A stretch of 64,000 nt of DNA, from the NCBI RefSeq assembly GCF_017876155.1, contig NZ_JAGINP010000019.1, positions 62,001 to 126,000 of the forward strand, given 5' to 3'. Within the stretch, counting starts at the first letter, position 1. Every line of letters starts with the position of its first letter. Of the stretch, positions 17,401 through 27,400 are shown piece after piece. The translations under genes were made by a program, and so were the position numbers. The DNA comes from Azospirillum rugosum. Lineage in GTDB: Bacteria > Pseudomonadota > Alphaproteobacteria > Azospirillales > Azospirillaceae. The notes beneath the pieces were generated by a model. The model was not told the DNA's origin, did not search any database, and worked only from the letters and a program-made list of their open reading frames with translations.

Positions 17401-18299
17401 GCCGCGTAGCGCAATTCGGGCTCGGCGACGGGGGCGGCGGGGGGCGGCTCCGGCAGGACGGCGGGGATGTCCGGCTCCTCGTTCCCGGACGGGGCCATGT
17501 CGGACCGGGGCTCGCCCACCGCAGGCGGCGCCGTCGAGGTGGAGCCGTCGTGGGCACGCCGGCGGTCACGAACCTCGCGGAACAGGCGCTCGGTCCCCGG
17601 TTCGGGCGAAACACCCAGCTCGCGCTCCAGCAGGCTGCGGCAGGTCTGATACTGCTTCAGCGCCGCGGCGTAGCGCCCTTGCCGGGCATAGAGCTGCATC
17701 AGCGCCTGATGGGCCGGCTCCTGCAAGGGGTCGAGCGCCAGGATGCGCAACGCCGTGCGGACGCCGATTTCCGTCGTGCCGGCGTCCAACGCGGCATCGA
17801 GCCGTCGGGTCATCGTGGAGAGCGCCAGTTCGCGCAGGCGCTGCCGTTCGGCCATCAGCCAGTCGTCGAAGGTCGGGGCGCGCAACGGAACGCCGTCGAA
17901 GAGGTCTCCCCGATACAGATCCAGGGCGCGATCCTGCGCGTCCACCGAACCGGTGGCCATCGCCTCGGCCACCGCCCGCTCGAACGCGGCAACGTCGGTT
18001 TCGACGCAACCGGAGGCCAGCGCCAGCGTGTCCCCTTCGGCCAGCAACAGCGGCGGGCCATCCCCCGCGGGCAGCCTGCGCAGGGCCGCGATCACCTGGC
18101 GCAAGCTGCTGCGGGCCTGAATGCCCGGGCTGTCCTCCCAAAACAGAGCGGCAAGCTTGTCGCGGGATTGGCTGTGGTCGGGCCGCAGGGCGAGATGCAC
18201 CAGCAGGGCCATCGCCTTTCTGGTGGTGAGCATGATCGGCGAGCCCGCAGCCGTTCGCAATTCGAACCCGCCGAGGAGGGACAACCTCCAGGCGTCCAT
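14409..18299 (-). CDS. SARP-like regulator: winged helix, BTAD, cyclase-like, AAA ATPase and TPR domains
   Basis: The ATG at 18299 is used (GGAG six bases upstream) rather than the one at 18317. 1296 residues. About 1-95 form an OmpR-type winged helix (RLSLLGGFEL, then DKLAALFW, SSLRQVIAALR); about 100-245 a BTAD domain (LDPLQEPAHQALMQLYARQG). About 290-450 match class III cyclases but the first metal-binding Asp is absent (AAILCVGLAG in place of the usual FADLVG), so it is probably catalytically dead. Then comes an ATPase with GDPGIGKS (about 507) and VVEDVHWAD (about 627), and a long TPR-like helical C-terminus. Such LuxR/SARP-type ATPases switch transcription in response to ligand or partner binding. 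Likely targets include the neighbouring divergent region with heptamer repeats. Confidence 0.88.
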   Translation of the reverse strand: MDAWRLSLLGGFELRTAAGSPIMLTTRKAMALLVHLALRPDHSQSRDKLAALFWEDSPGIQARSSLRQVIAALRRLPAGDGPPLLLAEGDTLALASGCVETDVAAFERAVAEAMATGSVDAQDRALDLYRGDLFDGVPLRAPTFDDWLMAERQRLRELALSTMTRRLDAALDAGTTEIGVRTALRILALDPLQEPAHQALMQLYARQGRYAAALKQYQTCRSLLERELGVSPEPGTERLFREVRDRRRAHDGSTSTAPPAVGEPRSDMAPSGNEEPDIPAVLPEPPPAAPVAEPELRYAAILCVGLAGVEEAGAALDPEDAHALTTALFERIDRIARDYGGQTVRHGGETALAAFGVRRAFGDDPWRAVRAALDIQAELGQTGLGRAATGMGVRAGVACGLVVVDGTRGGAVTGKAMHDAARLAARAASGETLLCDAMRGALGDRADVEPASGGEETIAWRLRGLHGGAGPARHPFVGRQAELRQFRAALDGCRESGVGTTIHLRGDPGIGKSRLVGEFQRIAGEAGFRSAVGFVIEVGVGRGQDALRALVRSLAGPPADLDQLFEDGLLPADARLHLPPIVDRPLPPDLRAVYEALDHPTRDRGRRDAFAALVRARSAAQPLLLVVEDVHWADAQTLSYLAMLAAVVAECRAMLVISTRVQGDPLGAEWRAAIGGAPVLTLDLAPLRRDEAVTLASTYANAGARRVLRCVERAEGNPLFLDQLLRSQGDGDDVPGTIHGIVLARTDALAPLDRQALQAASILGPRFTLDAVRHLIGQPDYGAAALLGQALVRPDGEAFLFAHALVQEAVYGSLLRSRRRDLHRRAAAWYADRDPVRHAEHLDRAEDPAAVAAYAHAAELCAADFRFERAVGLAERGLALAGTRAERFALAFLRAELLDSLGEAAAAVEAFAAARDLADSDAERCRASLGLAAGKRVTEDLDGAMAALADAEAMAVRAGLAGERARIHHLRGNLCFPRGDLDGCLREHRAALDWARQARAADPQAVELEIAALGGLGDAHYAHGRMVTAREHFERCVALAREHGLPRVEVSNLYMVAITRLYLNDPRGAVEDARAGARTARDIGHRRAEMLSHLVAYEILFELGDAAAGRDHLARARSLTQQLGALRFEAEHLAFEAKLERLAGRRSDACALLHRALDVARDTGLGYMGPSILSELALCSDDPAVRRARLDEGEALLACGSVGHNHLQFYRDAIDTALDLRDWPLAERYAQALEDYAAAEPLPWCTLFAARGRALARWGPGLRDEATRRALLHALEECRRVGFVHPIQRVQDALAA

Positions 18300-18432
18300 G
18301 GCAACTCCACACCGCAATGGTCCATGGCGAGGCCGGCTTCACGCAAGCTGCCACCAAACGATGTGCGCCGCCAGATCGATTCCGAACATCTCCTCCATTG
18401 AGCGTCGGCGGCCGGGGCCGCCGACCTCAGCG

Positions 18433-18458
18433 GAAGTCCTCAGCTGAAGTCCTCAGCT
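18433..18458. repeat. 13-bp tandem duplication at the end of the RTX gene
   Basis: GAAGTCCTCAGCT occurs twice in tandem (18433-18445, 18446-18458). The second copy contains the RTX stop codon at 18453-18455. It looks like a small local duplication. Confidence 0.8.
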
Positions 18459-21400
18459 GAACCAGGCGCCGGTCACGCCGGTGACGCCCACCACGGTGAT
18501 CGTGCTCTTGTCGGAGAGCGTGAGCACCGTGTTGCCGCCGACCGTCCGGGCGTTCGCCGCCAGCTGCGCAAGGTCCATCCCCGGGATGGCGAAGCCCAGG
18601 AGATCGTCGTCCGGGTTGAAGCCGAACACGACGTCGTTCCCGCCGCCGAACGTGAAGGCGAAGGTGTCGCGGCCCTCCCCGCCGATCAGCCAGTCGTCGC
18701 CGGCGAAGCCCCACAGCACGTCGTCGCCGGCCCCGCCGAACAGCGTGTCGTTGCCCGCCTCGCCGACCAGCGCGTCGTTGCCGTCCCCGCCGTCGATCAG
18801 GTCGTTGCCCTCCCCGCCGCCGATCAGGTCGGCGCCGGCTCCACCAAGCATGGAGTCGTTGCCGTCCCCGCCGACCATGGTGTCGTTGCCCACGTCGCCG
18901 GTCAGCAGGTCGTTCCCGGCCATGCCGAACAGGACGTCGTCGCCGAGACCGCCGATGGCCGTGTCGTTGCCGTCCTCCCCGATCAGGGTGTCGTTGCCGG
19001 CGTCGCCGCTGATCAGGTCTTCCCCGGTCCCGCCGCCGACCAGGTCGTTGCCGTCGCCGCCGAGCAGGGTGTCCTCGTCGGCGCCGCCATGGACGGTGTC
19101 GTTGCCCTCGTCGCCCGACAGCAGGTCGCGGCCGGTGGTGCTGGCCACCACGTCGTCGCCGGCCCCGCCGCGGGTCGTGTCGTCGCCCGGCCCGAGGTTG
19201 ATGGACTGCGACGAGGAATCGCCGATGGTCAGGCTGTTGCCGGCACCGCCGGTGAAGGACCCGCTGCCGACCACCACCACGACGTCCACCTCGTTCAGGA
19301 CGACCGAGCCGCCGGGGGCGCTGCCCATGTTGAAGATCAGCGCCTCGCGCGCCGCCCCGTTGCCGGAGGAGCCGGTGATGGTGATCGTGCCCGATCCGGC
19401 CGGCGTCAGGGCCCGAACGGTCATCGGGGTGCCGCTGCCGGTTCCGGCCGCGAAGGTCTGGATTGCGTCCTTGATCGCCGTGCCCTGCCCGGCGGGAAGG
19501 TAGGTCGCCAGCATCCCGTCGACGATGCCGGTCAGCTGGGCGCTGTCCACGGTCGATTGCGGGCCGACGGCGGTGATGCGGCCGCCCGTCGACACCGTCG
19601 CCTGCAGCAGCGGCGCGTTTCCGCCGTCCCTCATCAGCGCGACCGTGACGCCGTTGCCGTCGCCCTGCGGCACATCCTGGTCGATCGCCGTCTCCACGAA
19701 GGGCAGGTCGATTCCGCCGGGCGCCGTTCCCGGACGGGTGTGGACGACGATGTCGCCCACCGTCTCGTCGCCGACCGGCTGGCGGCCGCCGCCCGTGGGA
19801 ATGTCCTCGTTGCGGATCATGGCCGTCGCGGACGGCGTGCCGATGGTCGCGCCGACTGCGTCCGACAGGGTGACGGTGAAGGTCTCGTCGCCTTCAACCA
19901 CGGCGTCGCCCTGGACGGCCACGGTGATGCGGGCCGTCTCCTGCCCGGCCGCGAAGGTCACCGTGCCCTGGGGCAGTGCGCCTCCGGCGAAGTCGTCCGC
20001 CGCCGCCGGGGTGGGGCCGGTGCCCGCCACCGCGTAGGCGACGGTCGCCGTGCCCGACAAGTCGCCGGTGCGCGTGACCAGGAAGCTGACGGACGCCGTG
20101 CCCTCGTTGCCTTCATAGGCCGCACCACCCGCCTCCGCCGCGATGGCGAGCGTCGTCGTCGGGCCCGCGGGAACGGTGTCGTCGTTGCGGATGGTCCCGC
20201 TGGCGGAGGGCGTCTGGATCGTCGCGCCGGTCGCGTCCGACAGGGTGACGGCGAAGGTTTCGTCGCCTTCCACCGTCCGGTCGGATTGCACCTGCACCGT
20301 GATGCGCGCCGTCCGCTCGCCCGACGCGAACGTGACCGTCCCGTTGGGGAGCACCGCACCGGCGAAATCGTCGGCGGTGGCCGGCGCCGGACCGCTGCCC
20401 GTCACCGCGTAGGCGACGGTCGTCGTGCCCGACAGGTCGCCGGAGCGCGTGACCAGGAAGCTCAGGGCCGCGGTGCCGGTGTCCCCCTCGGCCGCGCCGG
20501 CGGTCTCCTCCGCGATGGCGAGCGTCGTCCCGGTGCCGCCGCCCGTGCCCCCTCCTGTGCCCCCTCCTGTGTCGGTATCGTCGTTGCGGATGATGCCGAC
20601 CGCGTAGGGCATGCGGATCGTGCCGCCCGTGACGTCCGTCAGGGTGACGGTGAACATCTCGTCGGCCTCCGCCGCACCGTCCGGCTGGACGGCCAGAGTG
20701 ATGCGGGCCGTTTCCTGCCCCGGCGCGAAGGTCACCGTCCCCTGGGGCAGGGTGCTGCCGGCGAAGTCGTCCGCCGTCGCCGGTGCGGGACCCGTGCCGG
20801 CCACCGCGTAGGTGACGGTCGTCGGGCCGGACAGGTCGCCGGTGCGCGTGACGAGGAAGGTCAGCGCGACGCCCTCGTCGCCACCCGCCACCGTGCCCGT
20901 TTCCGGCGCGATGTCGACCGTCGTCGCCGCGTCGCCGGTGGGGGCGTCGTCGTTGAGGATCGTGCCGGTGGCCGTCCAGCCGGCCAGCGTCGCGCCGACC
21001 GGGTTGGCGAGGTCGACCACGAAGCTCTCGTCCGGCTCCAGCGCGCTGTCGCCGGCCACGGTGATGGATATGGTCTTCGTGGTTTCCCCGGCGGCGAAGC
21101 GGACCGTGCCGGAGGGCATCGTGCCGCCGAAATCCTCCGCAATCGCGCTGTCGAAACCGAAGCCGGCGACCGACCAGTCAACCGAGGATTCGTCGGACAC
21201 GTCGCCGCTGCGCGTGACCAGGAAGGTGAAGGTCGTCGCGGCGCCGGTGCCTTCGCTCCGCACGGCGTCGCCGGCGGCGATCTCCAGCGTGGGCACGGGG
21301 ATGTCCACCGTGATGCCGACGGAGCCGGTCGCCTGGCCGCCATGGCCGTCCTGGACCTCGTAGGTGAAGCGGCCGGCCGCACGCCCGGTCGCCTCCCCGA

Positions 21401-24400
21401 CCGTGAAGGTCAGGGCGCCCAGTTCCGACGTCGTCAGCAGGTCGTTCACCGCCAGGACGCGGTCGTACAGCTGCACCGTGCCGCCGGTCGGCAGGCCGGT
21501 GACCTTGACCGTCAACTCGTCGCCGTCGGCGTCGTTCGGGTAGCCGATGCCCATCCAGACCGCCGGCTGGCCGGGGGTGACGGTCAGCTCCCCATCGCCC
21601 GCGGTCACCGGCAGGTCGTTGACCGGCTGGATGCCGAAGGTGATGGTCTGGGTGGCCGCACCCCCCTTGCCGTCGCCGACCGTGTAGGTCAGGGCGCCCG
21701 CGGCGCCGTTCATGTTCGGCGACGGCGTGAAGGTCAGGCCGGCCAGCTGCGCCGGCGTCAGCACGTCGTTGTAGGAAACCTCCTCTCCGGAGGCGAGCCG
21801 GATGGTCCCGCGGCCGTCGCCGGGAAGCCCCGTGATCAGCACCGTCAGCGCGTCGCCGTCCGCGTCGGTCGGGGCCGCGATGTTCAGCGCGACCGGCGCG
21901 GAGTCCTCGGCCACCGTGACGGTGCGGTCGGCCTCCGCCCGCGGCGCCTGGTTGGCGGCGAAGCGCAGGTTCCCCGCCAGCGTCTGCGCGGAGAAGCCGC
22001 CGCCATAGCCGGTGACGGAGGCCAGCTGCACGTAGCTTCCGTTCGACAGCACCTCCACCGACACGGTGGCCGGGCCGGCGTCGGTCAGGCGGATCGTGCC
22101 GTCGCCCAGCGGATCGGTGCCGCTGTACCCGATCCCCGCCAGCAGGGGCGTGAGGTCGATGCGGTCGCCGAAGACGCCGGTGTCGAAGGACGCGATCTCG
22201 TCGCCGCCGTCGTCGGGCGACCGGTAGACGAAGACGTCCATGCCCTCGCCGCCGTAGAGGCTGTCGCGGCCGAGCCCGCCGTCGAGCGTGTCGTTGCCGG
22301 CGTCGCCGAACAGGCGGTCGCCGCCGACCGAGCCGAACAGGCTGTCGTCGCCGAGGCCGCCGTTCAGCGTGTCGTCGTCGGCCCCGCCGTCCAGGCTGTC
22401 GTTGCCGGCGCCGCCGTCCAGCCGGTCGAGGCCGAAGCCGCCCTCCAGCCGGTCGGCCCCGTCGCCGCCGTCCAGGGCGTCGTCGCCGTCCTCGCCCTTC
22501 AGCGTGTCGTTGTCGGCCTCGCCGAACAGCGCGTCGTCACCGGCGCCGCCGCGCAGCAGGTCGTTGCCGGCCCCGCCGAACAGGCCGGCGGAGCGGTCGC
22601 CGTAATAGTAGGCGTTCGTCGGGGCGTCGTTGCCCTCCCCGCCGTCCAGCGTGTCGTCGCCAGCACCACCCTCCAGCGCGTCGCTGCCCTCGCCGCCGTC
22701 CAGGCTGTCGTTGCCGGCGCCGCCGAACAGCGTGTCGTTCCCGGCCAGCCCCTCGATGGTGTCGTTGCCGCCGACGCCGTAGACGGTTTCCGCCGCCGTC
22801 GTGCCGCGCAGCGAATCGTCGCCCGCCGTGCCGCGCTGGGCGTAGAAGGTTTCCGTGAAGTCCGCGGCGGTCAGGCTGTGCCGGCCCTGGAGCTGGATCA
22901 CCATGTCGCCGGCGCCGATCGCGCCGTCGTCGTCCAGGTCCACGCCGACGCGGGTCATGTCGGCGCCGTCCGCGGTGAACCAGTCGTAGAAGACATCGAC
23001 CAGCCCGTCGTCCGCGGTGGGCAGGCCGGTGCTGGATCCGTCGAAGGGAATGCGCCCGGCGAAGGCGAGATTGCCGCCGGCGACGGCGATCTTCAGCTTG
23101 TCCGTGCCGGGGGTGAAGTCGGTGATGGTCACCGGGTTGCCGGCCGGCGACACCGCCTGGAACGCGGTGGAGGCCTTGACCTCCGCCAGGGACCGGGGCT
23201 CGCGGAAGAGGAAGACGTCCGCCCCCGCCCCGCCGGTCAGCCGGTCGCCGCCGCCGGAATTGTTGACCACCAGCAGGTCGTCGCCGTCGCCGCCGTCGAG
23301 CGTGTCCGCGCCGTCGGTCCCGTAGTAGCCCTGGTGCGCGCCGCCGTCGAGCGTGTCGTTGCCGGCCCCGCCCAGCAGGAGGTCCGCCCCGGCGCCGCCG
23401 TCCAGGCTGTCGTTCTCCGCGCCGCCCTCCAGCCGGTCGTCGCCGAGCCCGCCGTCGAGACGGTCCGCGCCGTCCCCGCCCAGCAGCGTGTCGTTGCCGT
23501 CGTCGCCGTAGAACGCGTCGTTGCCGGCCCCGCCGGACAGCGCGTCGTCGCCGTCGTTGCCCGACAGGTTGTCGGCGCCGTCGCCGCCGTCCAGGCTGTC
23601 GTTGCCGGTGCCGCCGTAGAGGCCGTCCCGGCCGTCGCCGCCCAGCAGGGTATCGTCGCCGGCCCCGCCGTCGAGGTTGTCGTCCTCCGTCCCGCCGTCG
23701 AGGCTGTCGTTGCCCGTCCCGCCGTCGAGCTGGTCATTGCCGGCCCCACCCGTCAGGCTGTCGTTGCCGGCCCCGCCGTAGAGGCCGTAGCGGTACTGCA
23801 TGTTCGACCAGTAGGTCTGGTCGTTGCCGGCCCCGCCGTCGATGACGTCGTCGCCGTCGCCGCCTTCCAGCAGGTCCGCGTCGTTGCCGCCGTCCAGGCT
23901 GTCGTTGCCGGCCCCGCCGACCAGCGTGTCGGAGCCGTCGGCCCCCACGATGGTGTCGTCGCCGCCGACGCCGTAGATGAGGTCGCCGGCCCCCGTGCCG
24001 ACGAGGCTGTCGGCCCCGGCCGTGCCGCGCCGGACGCTGAAGGTGTCGCGGAAGTTCGCCTCGGTGAGGGTGTGGATCCCCTCCAGCTCGAAGACCGCGT
24101 CGGCGGCGCCGATCACGCCGTCGTCGTTGATGTCGACCTCGACCCGCGTGTTGCCGCCCACGACGTGGTAGGCGACGTCCACCAGCCCGTCGTTGGCGTT
24201 GCCCGCGTCGATCGTCCCCTCGCCGGCGAAGGCCAGCTTGCCCACCGTCGACAGGGTCAAGGTGACGAGGTCGCCGCCCGCGGACTCGTCGAAATCGGTG
24301 ATGACCAGCGCCGCGGCGCCGGCGGACGGGTCGTAGGGCGCGCCGGAGTTGCTGATCTGGAACAGGTCGCTGCCGGCGCCGCCCGTCAGGCGGCCACCGC

Positions 24401-27400
24401 CGGTACCAGCGGCCACCAGCGTGTCGTTGCCGATCCCGCCATCCAGGCTGTCCCGGCCCACATCGGTCCACAGCATGTCGTTGCCGGCCTCGCCGTACAG
24501 GGCGTCGTCGCCCTCGCCGCCGGACAGGTCGTCGTTGCCGTCCCCGCCATACAGGCTGTCGTTGCCGGCCCCGCCGTTCAGGTTGTCGCTGCCGACACCA
24601 CTGTCGAGACGGTCGTCGCCGTCGTTGCCGTTCAGCCAGTCGTTGCCGGCCCCGCCGTCCAGCGTGTCCTGGCCTTCTCCGCCGACCAGCCAGTCGCTGC
24701 CGTCGTCGCCGTTCAGACGGTCGTCGCCGGTCCCGCCGTCCAGCAGGTCGTTGCCGCCGCCGCCGTTCAGCGTGTCGTTGCCGGCCTCCCCGTGCAGGCC
24801 GATGGACAGGGACGAATAATCGGTGACGTAATCGTCCCCGTCGCCGCCGTTGAGGACGTCGTCGCCATCCCCGCCGTGCAGATCGTCGATGCCGGCGCCG
24901 CCGTCCAGCGTGTCGTTGCCGGCGCCGCCGGTCAGCGTGTCGCGGCCGTCCCCACCGTCCAGGCTGTCGTTGCCGGCGCCGCCGTTCAGCGCGTCGTTGC
25001 CGCCGCCGCCGACCAGCGTGTCGTCGCCGCCCAGGCCGTACAGGATGTCGGGACCGGGGCCGCCGTCCAGGCTGTCGTTGCCGGCGCTGCCACGCCGGGC
25101 GCTGAAGCTGTCGACGAAGTCGCCGTCGGTCAGGGCGAGCGTGCCGTCGAGCCGGACCAGCAGGTCGCCGGCGCCGAGCGTGCCGTCGTCGTCCACGTCC
25201 ACGGCGAGCAGGGTCTGTCCGTCGCGATGCTCGTACTGGACGTCGATCAGCCCGTCGCCGCCGTTGCCGAGCGTCCGGCCGTCCGCCCCGAAGGAGGACT
25301 GGCCGGTCCAGACCAGCGGCTGGGCGACGGGTGTGTTGGAATAGTTCTGGTAGACGGCGATCTTCAGGCGGTCGCCGCCGGCGACCCCGGCCCCTTCGAA
25401 ATCGGTGATGAGGCTCGGCGCGTCGGTGCCGGACGCGGACAGGTCGGGTCGGGTCTGGATGTCGAACAGGTCGTCGCCGGTCCCGCCGGTCAGCGTGTCG
25501 CCGGCGGTCGCGCCGGCGCTTTGCAGGCGCAGCGTGTCGTTGCCGGCCCCGCCGTCCAGGACGTTGCCCTTGGCGGCGCCGCTGGCGGCGGCGTAGACGC
25601 CGTCGCCGGACAGGTCGTCGTCGCCCTCGCCGCCCAGCAGGGTGTCGCCTCCGCCGGCCCCCTCCAGCGTGTCGTTGCCGGAGCCGCCCTCCAGCCGGTC
25701 GTCGCCCGCCTCGCCGTACAGCCGGTCGTTGCCGGCGCCGCCCAGGACGAGGTCGTCGCCGTCATCGCCCGACAGGCGCATGTCGTCGCCGTCGCCGCCG
25801 TCGAGCGTGTCGTTGCCGAGACCGCCATAGAGCGCGTCGGCGCCGTCGCCGCCCTCCAGCCGGTCGTCGCCCGCCTCGCCGTAGAGGGCGTCGCTTCCGG
25901 CACCGCCGCGCACGAGGTCCGCCCCGGCGCCGGCATAGACCTGGTCGTGGCCGTCGCCCGCGTCGATGGTGTCGTTGCCGTCGGCCTCGTCGCTGGAGGA
26001 ATCGCCGCCGTAGATGTCGTCGTTGCCGGCGCCGCCCAGGATGCTGTCGTCGCCGGCCCCGCCGTAGAGGCCGCCCCGGTAGCCGCTGGCCGACGTGCCC
26101 GCGTCGTCGCCGTCGCCGCCGTCCAGCGTGTCGTTGCCGGCGCCGCCGCGCAGCCAGTCGCTGCCGTCGCCGCCGACGAGGCTGTCGTCGCCCGCGTCGC
26201 CCTCGGCGTAGTCGTCGCCACCGTAGCCCAGCAGGGTGTCGTTGCCGGCGATGCCGTACAGGCGGTCCGCATCGTCCGCCCCTTCGAGCCGGTCGGCGCC
26301 GGCCGTGCCGCGCTGGGCGTTGAAGGTCTCCGTGAAGTCCGCCGCCGTCAGCGTGTGCGTGCCCTGGAGGACGACGAGCAGGTCCTTCTCGCCGAAGACG
26401 CCGTCGTCGTTGACGTCGACCGCCACCCGGGTGTTGCCTCCCTGGTGGTCGTAGATGACGTCGGCGAGGCCGTCGCCCTGGTTCGGGAACTGGAAGGCGG
26501 CGGTGTTGGCGATGTCGAAGGCGCGCTCGCCCGCGAAGACCAGGAAGGCGCCCGGGACGCGGATCTTCAGGAAATCGCCGCCGTCGGTCCCGCCGCCCTG
26601 GAAATCGGTGATGGTGACCGGGTTGGTGGGGGAGGACGCGCTGGACTCCCACGCCCCATAGACGTCGCGCGTGTCGGAATAGAAGGAGAAGATGTCGCTG
26701 CCGGCCCCGCCCGTCAGCGTGTCGCCGCCGCCGACGTTGCCGACATGGAGGAGGTCGTCGCCGTCGTCGCCGTAGAGGACGTCGATCTCCGTCCCGCCGT
26801 CGAGCGTGTCGTTGCCGGCCCCGCCGCGCAGCGTGTCGGACCCGACCAGGCCGTGAATCTCGTCGTTGGCGCCGTTGCCGACCAGGCTGTTGGCCAGCGT
26901 GTTGCCCTGCACGACGATCGCGTGGGCGCCGTCGACCAGCGTCAGGTTCTCGATGTTGGTCAGCCCGTCGGCGCCCAGCGAGAAGACGTCCTTGTCGGCG
27001 AGGCTTTGGGTTTGCAGCCGGATTTCGTCGATGCCCTGGTTGAAGCCATCGACCAGCCGGTCGTCCAGGCCGTCGAAGCCGTAGGTGTCGTTGCCGATGC
27101 CGCCGTGCAGGGTGTCGGCACCCCCGGCGCCGTCCAGGACGTTGTCGCCGTCCGTGCCGCGGATGACGTTGGCGAGCGCGTTGCCGGTGCCGCGCAGCGC
27201 CGACCCGACCAGCGTCAGGTCCTCGATCTCCGCGGTCAGCGTGTGGTCCACGCTGGCGATCACCAGGTCCTTGCCGCCGGCCGGGCCGGCGTAGGCGTCG
27301 TCGGCGAGGTCGCCCAGGTTGTCCACGTAATAAAGGTCGTCGCCGGTGCCGCCGGCCAGCGTGTCCGCCCCGGTTCCGCCGTCGAGCGTGTCGTTGCCGG

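Noticed and set aside
14445-18401. A 1318-residue open frame opposite the SARP-like regulator
   Set aside because: Shadow frame; the minus strand has clear winged-helix, Walker and TPR motifs and a ribosome site.
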